From: Sporosarcina ureae
GTDB taxonomy: Bacteria; Bacillota; Bacilli; Bacillales_A; Planococcaceae
Length of the DNA stretch: 64,000 nucleotides
NCBI RefSeq assembly: GCF_002109325.1
Contig: NZ_CP015348.1
Location: 3,163,501 to 3,227,500 of the forward strand
Reading direction: 5' to 3'
The notes under the pieces are model-generated. The model saw only the letters and a program-made list of their open reading frames with translations, made no database searches and was not told the DNA's origin. Positions 16,433-26,671 of this stretch are shown here, piece by piece. A program made the translations under genes and the position numbers. The first letter of the stretch is position 1. The number at the start of each line of letters is the position of its first letter.

Positions 16433-18331
16433 ATGTTGGATATTATTCGTCAGTTGCATAATTATCGCAAAGAAGAAAATCAGTTAAAATGGGAAGGTAC
16501 ATTCCTAGAGTATTTAAATTTAATAAAAGAGCGTAAAGAAGTGGCACAAACTGCTCATTCCCGTATTTATGAAATGATAAAAAGTGCAGGTATTGAAAAG
16601 AAGGACGGTAAGAAAGTCTATAATTTCTTTGATCAAGAGTTATATGGTTTAGAAGAGTCCATCGAACGATTAGTAGAAGAGTATTTTCATCCGGCAGCAA
16701 AGCGTTTAGATGTTAAAAAACGCGTATTGTTACTAATGGGACCTGTCAGTGGTGGTAAATCTACTATCGTTTCGATGTTAAAACGCGGACTCGAAGCCTT
16801 TTCACGTACAGACGAAGGGGCGGTATATGCTATCAAAGGATGTCCAATGCATGAGGATCCATTGCATTTGATTCCCGAATCTTTAAGGAAGTCATTCCTT
16901 GAAGAATATGGTATACGAATTGAAGGTAGTTTATCGCCTCTGAATCAATTGCGTGTTGACGAAGAATTTGGGGGTAAGATTGAAAATGTGATAGTAGAAC
17001 GTATCTTATTTTCAGAGGATCGTCGAGTAGGAATTGGAACATTCACACCTTCCGATCCAAAGTCACAGGATATTGCCGATTTGACTGGGAGCATAGACTT
17101 CTCGACTATTGCTGAATTTGGTTCCGAATCGGATCCGCGTGCTTATCGATTTGATGGGGAATTGAATATAGCAAATCGTGGCATGATGGAATTCCAAGAA
17201 ATGCTGAAACTTGATGAAAAGTTTCTTTGGCATTTATTGTCCTTAACCCAGGAAGGGAATTTCAAGGCAGGCCGCTTTGCGCTGATTAGTGCAGATGAAC
17301 TAATTGTCGCACATACGAATGAGACGGAATATCGTTCATTCATCAGCAATAAAAAGAACGAAGCGCTTCACTCTAGAATGATTGTCATTCCAGTTCCGTA
17401 CAATCTGAAAGTGAGTGCTGAAGAAAAAATCTATGAAAAAATGATACGTGATAGTGATATAGCTCACGTGCACATCGCACCACATGCGCTGCGCGTAGCT
17501 GCTATTTTTTCTGTTCTTACGCGTTTGAAAGCATCGAAGAAACAAGGTATTGATCGTTTGAAAAAGCTACGTTTGTATGATGGTCAGAATGTCGAAGGCT
17601 TCAACGATGCAGACGCAGAAGAACTAAAGAACGAATTTATCGATGAAGGTATGGACGGAATTGATCCACGCTACGTCATCAACCGTATTTCTTCTGCTAT
17701 CATTCGAAAAGAAGTCCCTAGCATTAACGCGCTGGATGTATTGCGTTCATTAAAAGACGGCTTTGATCAGCATGCCTCTATTTCGTCCGAGGATCGTGAC
17801 ACCTATATGAACTATATTTCTATGGCGCGTAAAGAGTATGATGAAATTGCGAAAAAAGAAGTCCAGAAAGCTTTCGTGTATTCCTATGAAGAGTCCGCTA
17901 AAACATTGATGGATAATTATTTGGATAACGTCGAAGCATATTGCAATAAAAACAAATTACGCGATCCACTTACAGGTGAAGAAATTAATCCAGATGAAAA
18001 GTTGATGCGTTCCCTAGAAGAGCAAATAGGTATTTCGGAGAATGCAAAAAAAGCATTCAGAGAAGAGATTTTAATCCGTATCTCCGCATACGCGAGGAAA
18101 CACCAGCGCTTTGATTATCGCTCCCACGATCGCTTGCGTGAAGCAATTCAGAAAAAGCTTTTCGCTGATCTAAAGGACGTTGTGAAGATCACTACGACTT
18201 CTGCCACACCAGATGAAACGCAGCTGAAGAAAATGAATGAAGTAGTAGCGCGTTTAGTAGATGAACACGGCTACAACTCCGTCTCGGCAAATGAACTGTT
18301 GCGGTACGTGGGAAGTTTATTGAATAGATAA
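16433..18331 (+). CDS. prkA: PrkA serine protein kinase (AAA+)
   Basis: 632 residues, full length for PrkA. An AAA+ domain with Walker A GPVSGGKST at 103-111 is followed by the C-terminal PrkA domain. In B. subtilis PrkA is a SigE-dependent forespore/coat-associated protein that promotes SigK expression; both kinase and protease activities have been described. GGAGGAG precedes the ATG. It heads the prkA-yhbH-spoVR cluster, a trio also linked in many other bacteria (yeaG-yeaH-ycgB). A terminator separates it from yhbH. The IS ends only about 110 bases upstream. Confidence 0.95.
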   Translation: MLDIIRQLHNYRKEENQLKWEGTFLEYLNLIKERKEVAQTAHSRIYEMIKSAGIEKKDGKKVYNFFDQELYGLEESIERLVEEYFHPAAKRLDVKKRVLLLMGPVSGGKSTIVSMLKRGLEAFSRTDEGAVYAIKGCPMHEDPLHLIPESLRKSFLEEYGIRIEGSLSPLNQLRVDEEFGGKIENVIVERILFSEDRRVGIGTFTPSDPKSQDIADLTGSIDFSTIAEFGSESDPRAYRFDGELNIANRGMMEFQEMLKLDEKFLWHLLSLTQEGNFKAGRFALISADELIVAHTNETEYRSFISNKKNEALHSRMIVIPVPYNLKVSAEEKIYEKMIRDSDIAHVHIAPHALRVAAIFSVLTRLKASKKQGIDRLKKLRLYDGQNVEGFNDADAEELKNEFIDEGMDGIDPRYVINRISSAIIRKEVPSINALDVLRSLKDGFDQHASISSEDRDTYMNYISMARKEYDEIAKKEVQKAFVYSYEESAKTLMDNYLDNVEAYCNKNKLRDPLTGEEINPDEKLMRSLEEQIGISENAKKAFREEILIRISAYARKHQRFDYRSHDRLREAIQKKLFADLKDVVKITTTSATPDETQLKKMNEVVARLVDEHGYNSVSANELLRYVGSLLNR

Positions 18332-18385
18332 GTACGTTTGTAATTCCTACCTATACGATATTGCCAGCCTATGTAATGTGAAACG

Positions 18386-18418
18386 AGAGACCTCAATTCA
18401 AGAGGTCTCTTTTATTTT
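18386..18418 (+). terminator. Terminator after prkA
   Basis: AGAGACCTC pairs with GAGGTCTCT around a seven-base loop, followed by TTTATTTT. Confidence 0.9.
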
Positions 18419-18486
18419 GTCAATATTCAAATGGCCACCGCATATGATAAGGAAACAAATTGTTCGAGAGATAGGCGGGGATACGA

Positions 18487-19647
18487 GTGGAAGAAAATCA
18501 GAAAAGTCGATTCGTTGTCACTGAAGAAAATTGGTCTCTCCATCGCAAAGGTCACCAGGATCAGCAACGCCATCTGGATAAAATAAACGAAGTATTAAAA
18601 AGTAATCTACCTGACTTAATCAGTGAAGAGAACATTATCCTTTCAAACGGAAATGACATGGTGAAAATACCGATTCGCTCATTGGATGAATTTAAAATTA
18701 GATACAACCATGATAAGTCCAAGCACGTTGGCCAAGGTAAAGGGGATAGTGCAGTAGGAGATGTCGTAGCACAAGGAGAAAAACAAGCACAACCTGGCGA
18801 TGGGAAAGAAGCTGGTGATCAGCCAGGCGAAGATATCTATGAAACCGAAGTTTCGATTGAAGAATTAGAAGAGATGTTCTTTAAAGAGCTGGAATTACCA
18901 GACTTGGAACAAAAAGAACAGTCTGTCACAACCATTGAAGATATCGATTTCACGGATATTCGTAAAAAAGGTTTAATCGGAAATATTGATAAAAAAAGAA
19001 CATTATTATCGGCTATTAAACGTAATGCAATGAATGGAAAAGCAGAAGTTGCACCGATTTTGGAAGATGATCTACGATTTAAAACATGGAATCCCGTGGA
19101 AAAACCACAATCTAAAGCGGTAGTCATTGCCATGATGGATACTAGTGGTTCAATGGGGAAATTTGAGAAATATATGGCACGTAGTTTCTTTTTTTGGATG
19201 ACGAAGTTTTTACGGACAAAGTATGAAACTGTAGAAATCGAATTCATTGCGCATCATACAGAAGCGAAGGTAGTGACAGAAGAAAACTTTTTTAATAAAG
19301 GAGAAAGTGGCGGTACGAGATGTTCATCTGCCTATAGTAAAGCACTGGAAGTCATCAGGGAGTCTTATCCCCCTGCAAGTTATAATATATACTCCGTGCA
19401 TTTTTCAGATGGGGAGAATATGACGAGTGATAATAAGAAGTGTCTGGAACACGTGGATGAATTATTAGCAATATCCAATATGTTCGGCTACGCAGAGGTC
19501 AATGAACATCGAAGAATGTCCACATTAATGTCTGCGTATAAATCCATTGAACATCCTAAATTTAATTACTATATTTTACAGAAAAACCGTGACGTTTACT
19601 ATGCACTTAAGAAGTTTTTCGAAAAGCGAACGGAGGGATTACGCTGA
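18487..19647 (+). CDS. yhbH: Sporulation protein YhbH (DUF444)
   Basis: 386 residues. An N-terminal basic region, a low-complexity Gly/Gln/Asp-rich linker (about 80-120), and a C-terminal von Willebrand A-like domain with a MIDAS motif DTSGSMG near residue 220. It is the partner of PrkA and SpoVR; the three are often co-regulated. B. subtilis yhbH is sporulation-associated, but its activity is unclear. GTG start behind GGCGGGG. Its stop codon overlaps the probable spoVR start. Confidence 0.93.
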   Translation: MEENQKSRFVVTEENWSLHRKGHQDQQRHLDKINEVLKSNLPDLISEENIILSNGNDMVKIPIRSLDEFKIRYNHDKSKHVGQGKGDSAVGDVVAQGEKQAQPGDGKEAGDQPGEDIYETEVSIEELEEMFFKELELPDLEQKEQSVTTIEDIDFTDIRKKGLIGNIDKKRTLLSAIKRNAMNGKAEVAPILEDDLRFKTWNPVEKPQSKAVVIAMMDTSGSMGKFEKYMARSFFFWMTKFLRTKYETVEIEFIAHHTEAKVVTEENFFNKGESGGTRCSSAYSKALEVIRESYPPASYNIYSVHFSDGENMTSDNKKCLEHVDELLAISNMFGYAEVNEHRRMSTLMSAYKSIEHPKFNYYILQKNRDVYYALKKFFEKRTEGLR

Positions 19648-21035
19648 CCGATCAACAGGCACTATATTATGCAATTGATGAAATCACGGAGATTGCCAGT
19701 GGTTTTGGACTTGACTTTTACCCGATGCGCTACGAAATCTGCCCGGCAGATATACTATATACATTTGGCGCTTACGGAATGCCAACACGTTTCACACATT
19801 GGAGTTTCGGTAAGCAATTCCATAAGATGAAATTGCAGTATGACATTGGTTTGAGCAAGATCTATGAGTTAGTTATTAATTCAAATCCATGTTATGCATT
19901 CTTATTAAATACGAATAGTTTAATTCAAAATAAATTGATCATCGCGCACGTATTAGCACATTGTGATTTTTTTAAGAATAATATCTATTTCTCAAAGACG
20001 CGTAAAGACATGGTCGAAAGTATGTCAGCTACAGCGGAACGGATTGCAGACTACGAGGTACGCTATGGTAAGAAACGTGTAGAGACATTTCTTGATGCGG
20101 TATTAGCCATTCAAGAACACGTTGACCCTAGTATTATGCGCGACATTATTCCGTCTCCTTCAATTGTGAAACCGCCCCGAAGGTCTGTTTATGAAGATTT
20201 ATGGGGTCTGGATCAACGAACTATTCCTGGTCAGCAAGCAATTGAGATGCATAAAAAGAATCCGAAAGAACAACAAAAAGATATTTTATTATTTATACTT
20301 GAAAATAGTCGCAATCTTACAGAATGGCAAGCAGATATCCTAACCATGTTAAGAGAAGAAATGCTCTATTTCTGGCCACAATTAGAAACGAAAATCATGA
20401 ATGAAGGCTGGGCATCTTATTGGCATCAAACAATCCTGCGCCAAATGGATTTAACACCATCCGAGACCATCGAATTTGCAAAACTGAACGCAAGTGTACT
20501 GCAACCTTCTAAGACCTCGATCAATCCATACTATCTAGGTGTTAAAATGTATGAAGACATTGAAAAGCGCTACGATCTATTGGCTAAAGAAGCTAATGCA
20601 CGTGGTGAGGAGGCGATGTCAGGACGCGAAAAAATATTTGAAGCACGTGAAATAGAAAATGACACATCATTCATTCGTAATTACTTGACCGATGACCTAA
20701 TCAAACAAGAAGATTTATACGTTTTCCAAAAGGAGGATAATCAATACAAAGTCTCTGATAAACAGACTGAAGCTGTCCGGAATCAACTAATTGGACAACG
20801 GGTGAATGGCGGATTCCCCTATATAGTAGTTGAAGACGGTGATTATATGAGGAATGGCGAGCTCTACCTAGTTCATCGATACGAAGAAACAGAACTGGAT
20901 CTACCTTATTTAGAGCACGTCCTGCCACATATCCATCAACTCTGGGGGCGCATCGTGCACATTGAGACTATACTTGAAAATAAACCTCTTGTTTTTTCAT
21001 ACGATGGTCACAAAGTGTTTAGAAGAAGTAAATAA
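19644..21035 (+). CDS. spoVR: Stage V sporulation protein R
   Basis: About 463 residues, close to the 468 of B. subtilis SpoVR, involved in spore cortex formation. The first ATG in frame (19725) would delete a conserved N-terminus: the upstream codons encode [20 protein letters not shown], which matches SpoVR. Reading that frame back to a ribosome site (GGAGGG, 19632-19637) gives a CTG start at 19644, overlapping the yhbH stop as CTGA. No ATG, GTG or TTG is available there. The conserved core includes [20 protein letters not shown] and NEGWASYWH. Confidence 0.9.
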   Translation: MTDQQALYYAIDEITEIASGFGLDFYPMRYEICPADILYTFGAYGMPTRFTHWSFGKQFHKMKLQYDIGLSKIYELVINSNPCYAFLLNTNSLIQNKLIIAHVLAHCDFFKNNIYFSKTRKDMVESMSATAERIADYEVRYGKKRVETFLDAVLAIQEHVDPSIMRDIIPSPSIVKPPRRSVYEDLWGLDQRTIPGQQAIEMHKKNPKEQQKDILLFILENSRNLTEWQADILTMLREEMLYFWPQLETKIMNEGWASYWHQTILRQMDLTPSETIEFAKLNASVLQPSKTSINPYYLGVKMYEDIEKRYDLLAKEANARGEEAMSGREKIFEAREIENDTSFIRNYLTDDLIKQEDLYVFQKEDNQYKVSDKQTEAVRNQLIGQRVNGGFPYIVVEDGDYMRNGELYLVHRYEETELDLPYLEHVLPHIHQLWGRIVHIETILENKPLVFSYDGHKVFRRSK

Positions 21036-21068
21036 CGGAAAGAGTAAGGCCAATAGCTTATTTTAAGG

Positions 21069-21114
21069 CTGAAGACAACTCCAGTAATATGGAGATTGCC
21101 TTCAGTTTTTTATT
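21069..21114 (+). terminator. Terminator after spoVR
   Basis: CTGAAG...CTCCA pairs with TGGAG...CTTCAG, followed by TTTTTTATTTT. Confidence 0.88.
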
Positions 21115-21129
21115 TTGCTACTTTTCATT

Positions 21130-21158
21130 TTGTGCATCTAATGTTATTTTTATAGTAT
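21130..21158 (+). promoter_or_regulatory. Candidate SigA promoter for the amino-acid ABC operon
   Basis: TTGTGC (21130-21135) and TAGTAT (21153-21158) with a 17-base spacer, about 45 bases before the binding-protein gene. Confidence 0.4.
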
Positions 21159-21203
21159 ACTAACTCATTAACGTACTAAAGAGTTGAGAAAAGAGGAAAA
21201 TAC

Positions 21204-22007
21204 ATGAAAAAGACCACTCTTGCTTTATTATTCGCTGCATTATTCTTAGTGCTGGCGGGCTGTTCGGGCAAGTCTTCTGAAGAAGATAAATCGACATCGG
21301 ACACAGGTAAAGAAGGAACAAAAGAAATCATCATCGGTGTTGATGATAAATTTGCACCAATGGGGTTCCGTGATGACAAAAATAATTTAGTCGGTTTCGA
21401 TATTGACATGGCAACGGCTGCGGCTGAACATATGGGAGCTACGGCGAAGTTCCAACCTATTGACTGGAAAACTAAAGAAACTGAACTTAGTAGTGGACGT
21501 ATCGATTTGATTTGGAATGGTTATACGATCACTAAAGAAAGAGAAGAAAAAGTATTATTTACGAAGCCTTATTTAGATAATAACCAAGTCGTAGTCACAT
21601 TAGCTGATTCTGAAGTAAATGCGATTGAAGACTTGGATGGTAAAATTGTGGGCGTGCAGGCATTATCTTCTGCTGGTCCAGCTCTCGAGAGTCATCCAAT
21701 CCATGAAAAAGTGAAGAATGTCACGGAGTTCTCGGACAATGTTCTGGCATTGACTGATTTAAAAACTGGCCGTCTCGATGCGGTTGTAATTGATGAAGTC
21801 GTTATTGATTATTATATGACAACAGAAGAAGGCGTCTTTGCAAAAGTAGAGGGATCATTAGCCGTGGAAGAATACGGTGTGGGTGTGAAAAAAGGCAATG
21901 AAGAATTACTTGAAAATCTTCAAAAAGCGTTAGACACTATGAATGAAGATGGTACTGCAGCTGAAATCTCCACAGAATGGTTCGGAGAAGACAAAGTTCT
22001 TCGTTGA
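21204..22007 (+). CDS. Amino-acid ABC transporter substrate-binding lipoprotein
   Basis: 267 residues. A signal peptide with lipobox LAGC (Cys20 lipidated) is followed by a family-3 solute-binding domain: IIIGVDDKFAPMGF at the start, then GFDIDMATAAAEHMG and SGRIDLIWNGYTITKEREE. It captures a polar amino acid outside the membrane; the exact ligand cannot be read. First gene of a three-gene importer with a permease and an ATPase. GAGGAAAA precedes the ATG. Confidence 0.92.
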   Translation: MKKTTLALLFAALFLVLAGCSGKSSEEDKSTSDTGKEGTKEIIIGVDDKFAPMGFRDDKNNLVGFDIDMATAAAEHMGATAKFQPIDWKTKETELSSGRIDLIWNGYTITKEREEKVLFTKPYLDNNQVVVTLADSEVNAIEDLDGKIVGVQALSSAGPALESHPIHEKVKNVTEFSDNVLALTDLKTGRLDAVVIDEVVIDYYMTTEEGVFAKVEGSLAVEEYGVGVKKGNEELLENLQKALDTMNEDGTAAEISTEWFGEDKVLR

Positions 22008-22028
22008 GATGTAGAATAAGGAATATTG

Positions 22029-22054
22029 ACGGAAGTTGCAGTAGTGACTTCCGT
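22029..22054 (+). other. Intercistronic hairpin after the binding-protein gene
   Basis: ACGGAAGT pairs with ACTTCCGT around a ten-base loop with no good T run. Such hairpins after binding-protein genes usually stabilise upstream mRNA, keeping the binding protein in excess. Confidence 0.6.
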
Positions 22055-22116
22055 TAGTATTAATATAGTAAGAGAAGTACATAAAACCTTGAATGGTTTT
22101 TTGGAGGAATTAACTA

Positions 22117-22776
22117 ATGAGCTATGAATATTTTATGTCCATGCTGATTCCTATGCTGGAAGGAGCTAAAGCGACTGTCTTATTATTCGTAATAGCGATT
22201 GTCCTATCTATTCCACTCGGATTCCTGCTGACACTTGCCGTAAGAAGTAGTATTAAACCAATTTCTTATTTGGCGCAGACTTTTATATACGTCATGCGTG
22301 GGACCCCTTTGTTATTACAGCTATTGTTCTTTGTTTTTGGTTTACCACTTCTGCCGGTAATTGGTGAGTATTTGGTGTTTGACCGTTTTGTGGCGGCTAC
22401 ACTTGCGTTTATTTTGAACTATTCAGCGTACTTTGCTGAAATATTCCGTGGTGGATTACTCTCCATCGATAAAGGACAATATGAAGCTTCACAAGTACTA
22501 GGATTATCGAAATGGCAGACAACGGTGCGTGTGATTTTACCACAGATGTTCCGTGTAACATTGCCACCCATTGCGAATGAATCGGTGTCTTTAGTAAAGG
22601 ATACAGCCCTTTTATACGCGGTAGCCGTTCCTGAACTGCTCCACTATGCTCAAACAGTCGTCAACAGAGATTTCACCATCATTCCGTTCTTTATTGCGGC
22701 GGGTATTTACCTGTTGATTGCTTTTGGGTTAACTGTAGTATTCAAGTATTTAGAGAGAAAGCTGCAATACGAATGA
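22117..22776 (+). CDS. Amino-acid ABC transporter permease (HisM/GlnP type)
   Basis: 219 residues with about five membrane segments. The EAA loop, read as EASQVLGLSKWQTTVRVILP, couples to the ATPase. FIYVMRGTPLLLQLLF is the standard family-3 importer segment. TTGGAGGAATT precedes the ATG. It is 12 bases before the ATPase gene, so translation is tightly linked. Confidence 0.93.
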   Translation: MSYEYFMSMLIPMLEGAKATVLLFVIAIVLSIPLGFLLTLAVRSSIKPISYLAQTFIYVMRGTPLLLQLLFFVFGLPLLPVIGEYLVFDRFVAATLAFILNYSAYFAEIFRGGLLSIDKGQYEASQVLGLSKWQTTVRVILPQMFRVTLPPIANESVSLVKDTALLYAVAVPELLHYAQTVVNRDFTIIPFFIAAGIYLLIAFGLTVVFKYLERKLQYE

Positions 22777-22788
22777 GGAGAGAAAACT

Positions 22789-23538
22789 ATGTCTTTCATT
22801 GAAGTACGCAACTTACAGAAATCATTCGGGCCATTGGAAGTATTGAAAGATATATCGTTTGATGTTCAAAAGAATGATGTAATGGCCATTATCGGACCGT
22901 CGGGATCTGGAAAAAGTACGATGCTAAGAAGTTTGATTCAGTTAGAGCAAGTAGGTGGCGGCAGTATTGCTGTTGACGGGGATTACTTAGTTAAAGATGG
23001 CGTTTATGCAAACCCTTCTGATAGTAAGGTAATCAACTCGAAAATGGGTATGGTTTTTCAACAGTTCAACCTTTTTCCGCATTTAACGGTTAAACAGAAC
23101 TTGGAGCTTGCACCTAAACTTGTGAAGAAAGAGAAAGCCAAAGATTATGGTGATAGAAGTATCGAGTTACTTGAAAAAGTTGGATTGGCTTCAAAAGCTA
23201 ACGAACTACCTTCTAGACTTTCAGGTGGCCAGAAACAGCGCGTTGCGATTGCGAGGGCGTTAATGATGGATCCCGATATATTATTATTCGATGAACCGAC
23301 ATCCGCACTGGATCCTCAATTGACGAAAGAAGTACTAGAGGTTATGAAAAATCTAGCAGAAGAACATATGACCATGATTGTGGTGACGCATGAAATGGAA
23401 TTTGCAAGCAATGTCGCGAATCATGTGATCTTCATGGACGATGGAAGGATCATTGAATCAGGTACTCCCGATGAAGTCATCAAATCCCCAAAAGAACTTC
23501 GTACGAAACTATTTTTGAATCATGAATTAAGTGAATAA
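22789..23538 (+). CDS. Amino-acid ABC transporter ATPase (GlnQ type)
   Basis: 249 residues. Walker [11 protein letters not shown]-loop [14 protein letters not shown], signature [15 protein letters not shown], Walker [13 protein letters not shown] and H-loop VTHEM are all intact. It powers the importer whose binding protein and permease lie upstream. GAGGAGAGAA precedes the ATG and a terminator follows. Confidence 0.95.
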   Translation: MSFIEVRNLQKSFGPLEVLKDISFDVQKNDVMAIIGPSGSGKSTMLRSLIQLEQVGGGSIAVDGDYLVKDGVYANPSDSKVINSKMGMVFQQFNLFPHLTVKQNLELAPKLVKKEKAKDYGDRSIELLEKVGLASKANELPSRLSGGQKQRVAIARALMMDPDILLFDEPTSALDPQLTKEVLEVMKNLAEEHMTMIVVTHEMEFASNVANHVIFMDDGRIIESGTPDEVIKSPKELRTKLFLNHELSE

Positions 23539-23539
23539 C

Positions 23540-23577
23540 AAAAAGTCATGCGATTAAAATAACCGCATGACTTTTTT
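23540..23577 (+). terminator. Terminator after the amino-acid ABC operon
   Basis: AAAAGTCATGCG pairs with CGCATGACTTTT around an 11-base loop, ending in a T run. Confidence 0.9.
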
Positions 23578-23649
23578 ATGTCTAATTTATTATTTCTCTT
23601 GGAATTATTGTAGTATATGAAAAATTTGGATGGATCGTTCATAAACTTA

Positions 23650-23661
23650 TGTGAATTCACA
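23650..23661. promoter_or_regulatory. Perfect 12-base palindrome upstream of the TrpX-like operon
   Basis: TGTGAATTCACA, 19 bases upstream of the -35 box, is a possible operator. No regulator is identified. Confidence 0.35.
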
Positions 23662-23680
23662 CAAAATATTGAATAATCCA

Positions 23681-23709
23681 TTGACGAATAACGTAGTAAA
23701 GGGTACGAT
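23681..23709 (+). promoter_or_regulatory. Candidate SigA promoter for the TrpX-like operon
   Basis: TTGACG (23681-23686) and TACGAT (23704-23709) have a 17-base spacer. An alternative TATAAT-like box follows at about 23714. Confidence 0.5.
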
Positions 23710-23776
23710 TACGTATAATTATTACCTTTTCTGAATATATCGAAAAAGTGATAGATCATAGTATAGGGGGATTTAA

Positions 23777-24787
23777 ATGAAGAAACGTTGGATGACTTAT
23801 GCAGCAGCACTATTCAGTATTGTGCTCATTTTGGCTGCATGTGGTGGAAAAGAGGAGTCATCTGATTCAGCAGCAGATGATAAAAATGATGACAAAGCAA
23901 GTACTGAAGAAAAATACACAATTGGTGTTACACAAATTGTAGAACACCCATCTTTGGATGCTGCATTTGAGGGGTTCCAAAAAGCAATTGAAGATGCAGG
24001 ATTGAATGTCGAGTATGACAAACAAAATGCACAAAATGATAATAGTTCCAACTCAACGATTGCAAATAACTTAGCGGGTGCAGGAGTGGACTTGATTTTT
24101 GCTAACTCTACACCAAGTGCTCAAGCAGCAGCTAGCGCGACTCAAGATATTCCGATCATCTTCACATCTGTAACTGATGCAGTAGCTGCAGAACTTGTTG
24201 CATCTAATGAAGAACCCGGTGGTAATGTTACGGGTACAACGGATAATCATCCGGATGCAATTCCAAACACAATGAAATTCTTGAAAGAAAATTTAAGTGC
24301 AAAAAAAGTAGGAATGATCTTCAACTCAGGAGAACAAAATTCCCGTTTGCAAGTGGACCACGTGAAAGAAATTCTTAAAGATATGGATATGGAAGTTGTA
24401 GAAGCATCTGTTGCAACTTCAGCAGACGTAAAACAAGCAGCTGAATCTTTGATTGGTTCAGTAGACTCGTTTTATATCATTACGGATAACACCGTGGTAT
24501 CAGCTCTTGAATCAGTTATTTCTGTTGCGAATGACAATAAGATTCCAATGATGGTTGGTGAATTCGATTCAGTGAAACGTGGCGGGCTTGGAGCGTACGG
24601 CTTTGAATACTATGATATTGGTTATGAAGCTGGTGAAATGGCAGTTAAGATTCTAAAGGGAGAAGAAACTCCTGATTCAATGCCTGTCCAGTTACCCCAA
24701 AATTTGAAATTGGTAATGAATGAAGAAACAGCAAATGCAATCGGCTTGAAGATTCAAGAAGATTGGAATGCAGAAGTTGTAGAATAA
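23777..24787 (+). CDS. ABC transporter substrate-binding lipoprotein, TrpX-like
   Basis: 336 residues. A lipoprotein signal (ILAAC, Cys22) is followed by an acidic linker and an ABC-sub-bind domain (PF04392 type) with IGVTQIVEHPSLDAAFEGF and DLIFANSTPSAQAA. Family members bind Trp, Tyr or related compounds. Together with the downstream permease and ATPase it forms a TrpXYZ-like importer. TAGGGGG precedes the ATG. The ligand is not determined by the sequence, and no T-box was seen upstream. Confidence 0.88.
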   Translation: MKKRWMTYAAALFSIVLILAACGGKEESSDSAADDKNDDKASTEEKYTIGVTQIVEHPSLDAAFEGFQKAIEDAGLNVEYDKQNAQNDNSSNSTIANNLAGAGVDLIFANSTPSAQAAASATQDIPIIFTSVTDAVAAELVASNEEPGGNVTGTTDNHPDAIPNTMKFLKENLSAKKVGMIFNSGEQNSRLQVDHVKEILKDMDMEVVEASVATSADVKQAAESLIGSVDSFYIITDNTVVSALESVISVANDNKIPMMVGEFDSVKRGGLGAYGFEYYDIGYEAGEMAVKILKGEETPDSMPVQLPQNLKLVMNEETANAIGLKIQEDWNAEVVE

Positions 24788-24810
24788 ATTCAACTAGGAG
24801 ATGATCTTGC

Positions 24811-25854
24811 ATGTTTTCAGCTGTATTTGGCTCAGTTGAGCAGGGTATCATCTATGCGATCATGGCACTCGGAGTGTATCTAACATTTCGGGTGCTTGAT
24901 TTTCCAGATTTAACAGTGGACGGAAGTTTTGTAACAGGTGCAGCAGTAGCAGCTACGATGATCGTTTTTGACTATCATCCACTTGTTGCAACACTTACCG
25001 CGATTGTGGTCGGCTTTTTTGCTGGATGTATAACCGGTTTATTACATACCAAAGGAAAAATTAATCCACTTTTATCCGGAATTCTCATGATGATAGCTCT
25101 TTACTCGATAAACCTTCGGATAATGGGACTGACTACCGAAAATTCAGTAGGCCGCCCAAATATTCCGCTTTTAAATTCAGAAACGATTTTTAGCAAGTTC
25201 CAAGTTTTCTGGAGTGGTCTTGGAGTTGATGAAGCAATCAACGGCTTCTTGGCGGGACTTGGTATTGAACATTTACCTTCAACTTGGGGAACATTGATTT
25301 TGATGATTTTAGTTGTGATTATTATTAAGTTTATTGCGGACTGGTTCTTGCAAACCGAAGTTGGTTTGGCAATCCGTGCGACGGGCGACAACAAAAAGAT
25401 GATTCGCAGTTTCTCTGCAAATACTGATACACTCGTTATTCTCGGATTAGGAATTTCTAACGCATTAGTAGCTTTCTCGGGTTCATTGATTGCACAATAC
25501 GGGAAATTTGCCGATAACGGAATGGGAATTGGTATGATTATCATCGGATTGGCATCTGTTATTATCGGTGAGGCAATCTTCGGAACAAAAACCATCTTCC
25601 GTACAACGTTAGCGGTAGTGATCGGTGCCGTGATTTACCGTATTGTACTAGGATTATCACTGCGTGTGAAAATTCTAGATTCTGGTGATATGAAATTGAT
25701 CACAGCCGTTATCGTAATTGCCGCATTGATTATTCCACAAGTTCTTGAGAAAAGACGGGAAAAGAAGCGTAAAGCGAAAAGGCAAGCTGAACGGATAGCG
25801 AAGAAATCGTTACGAGGAGGTCATAGCGTTGTTGAAACTGGATCACATCAATAA
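24811..25854 (+). CDS. ABC transporter permease, TrpY-like
   Basis: 347 residues with about eight to nine membrane segments of the branched-chain-type permease fold; the opening FGSVEQGIIYAIMALGVYLT and FPDLTVDGSFVTGAAVAA are typical of TrpXYZ systems. The C-terminus is a very basic tail (KRREKKRKAKRQAERIAKK). It ends 26 bases inside the next gene. TAGGAGATGA lies before the ATG. Confidence 0.9.
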   Translation: MFSAVFGSVEQGIIYAIMALGVYLTFRVLDFPDLTVDGSFVTGAAVAATMIVFDYHPLVATLTAIVVGFFAGCITGLLHTKGKINPLLSGILMMIALYSINLRIMGLTTENSVGRPNIPLLNSETIFSKFQVFWSGLGVDEAINGFLAGLGIEHLPSTWGTLILMILVVIIIKFIADWFLQTEVGLAIRATGDNKKMIRSFSANTDTLVILGLGISNALVAFSGSLIAQYGKFADNGMGIGMIIIGLASVIIGEAIFGTKTIFRTTLAVVIGAVIYRIVLGLSLRVKILDSGDMKLITAVIVIAALIIPQVLEKRREKKRKAKRQAERIAKKSLRGGHSVVETGSHQ

Positions 25855-26626
25855 AGTGTTTAATGAGTCGACTCCGGATGAAAAAGTAGCGCTGGACCAG
25901 ATTAATCTGCATCTAAAGCCTGGTGATTTCGTTACAGTAATAGGCAGTAACGGTGCGGGCAAGTCAACGATGATGAATATGATCTCAGGTGCACTATCAC
26001 CGGATTTCGGTTCTATTTATATCGATAATAAAGATGTTACACGTTTGGCGGAATATAAACGTTCCAAAATGATTGGACGAGTATTCCAAGATCCAATGTC
26101 AGGTACAGCACCTACTATGACGATCGAAGAAAATCTGGCAATGGCCTATTCACGTAATAGACGGCGTTCTTTGCATCGAGGAGTGGATAAGAAACGGAAG
26201 GATTTATTCCGGACGTCCCTGGAGACGTTGCACTTGAATCTTGAAGATCGAATGACGGCTAATGTAGGATTGCTGTCAGGCGGTGAGCGTCAAGCGTTGT
26301 CTTTGCTTATGGCGACCTTCACGCAACCATCTATTCTCTTACTCGACGAGCACACGGCTGCACTCGATCCATCGCGTGCGGAGCTTATTACGGACTTAAC
26401 GAAGAGATTGGTTGAGAAAGATCAACTAACGACTTTGATGGTAACACATAATATGCAGCAGGCGCTTGACCTTGGAAATCGTTTGATTATGATGGATAAG
26501 GGACAGATCATCCTAGAAGTGGAAGAAGAACAGAAGAAGCACTTAACGATTGCAAAATTGATGGATGAATTCCAGCGCATACGTGGAGAACAACTTACTA
26601 GTGATGCTGCACTACTTTCTGTATAA
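25829..26626 (+). CDS. ABC transporter ATPase, TrpZ-like
   Basis: 265 residues with Walker A GSNGAGKST, Q-loop VFQDPMSGTAPTMT, signature LLSGGERQALSLLMA, Walker B ILLLDEHTAALDP (His where many ABC proteins have Pro) and H-loop THNMQ. The first of two tandem TTG codons at 25829 is eight bases behind GAGGAGG, so the gene starts 26 bases inside the permease gene and is translationally coupled to it. Confidence 0.92.
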   Translation: MLKLDHINKVFNESTPDEKVALDQINLHLKPGDFVTVIGSNGAGKSTMMNMISGALSPDFGSIYIDNKDVTRLAEYKRSKMIGRVFQDPMSGTAPTMTIEENLAMAYSRNRRRSLHRGVDKKRKDLFRTSLETLHLNLEDRMTANVGLLSGGERQALSLLMATFTQPSILLLDEHTAALDPSRAELITDLTKRLVEKDQLTTLMVTHNMQQALDLGNRLIMMDKGQIILEVEEEQKKHLTIAKLMDEFQRIRGEQLTSDAALLSV

Positions 26627-26632
26627 AAGAAA

Positions 26633-26668
26633 GCCCCTGTTTCCGGTTTGGAAACAGGGGCCATTTTT
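26633..26668. terminator. Terminator between the ABC operon and ilvE
   Basis: GCCCCTGTTTCC pairs with GGAAACAGGGGC around GGTTT; T-rich on the plus side. It lies between convergent genes. Confidence 0.92.
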
Positions 26669-26671
26669 GTG

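Noticed and set aside
23578-23776. T-box leader for the TrpX-like operon
   Set aside because: No T-box sequence (TGGNACCGCG-like) or matching terminator is present.
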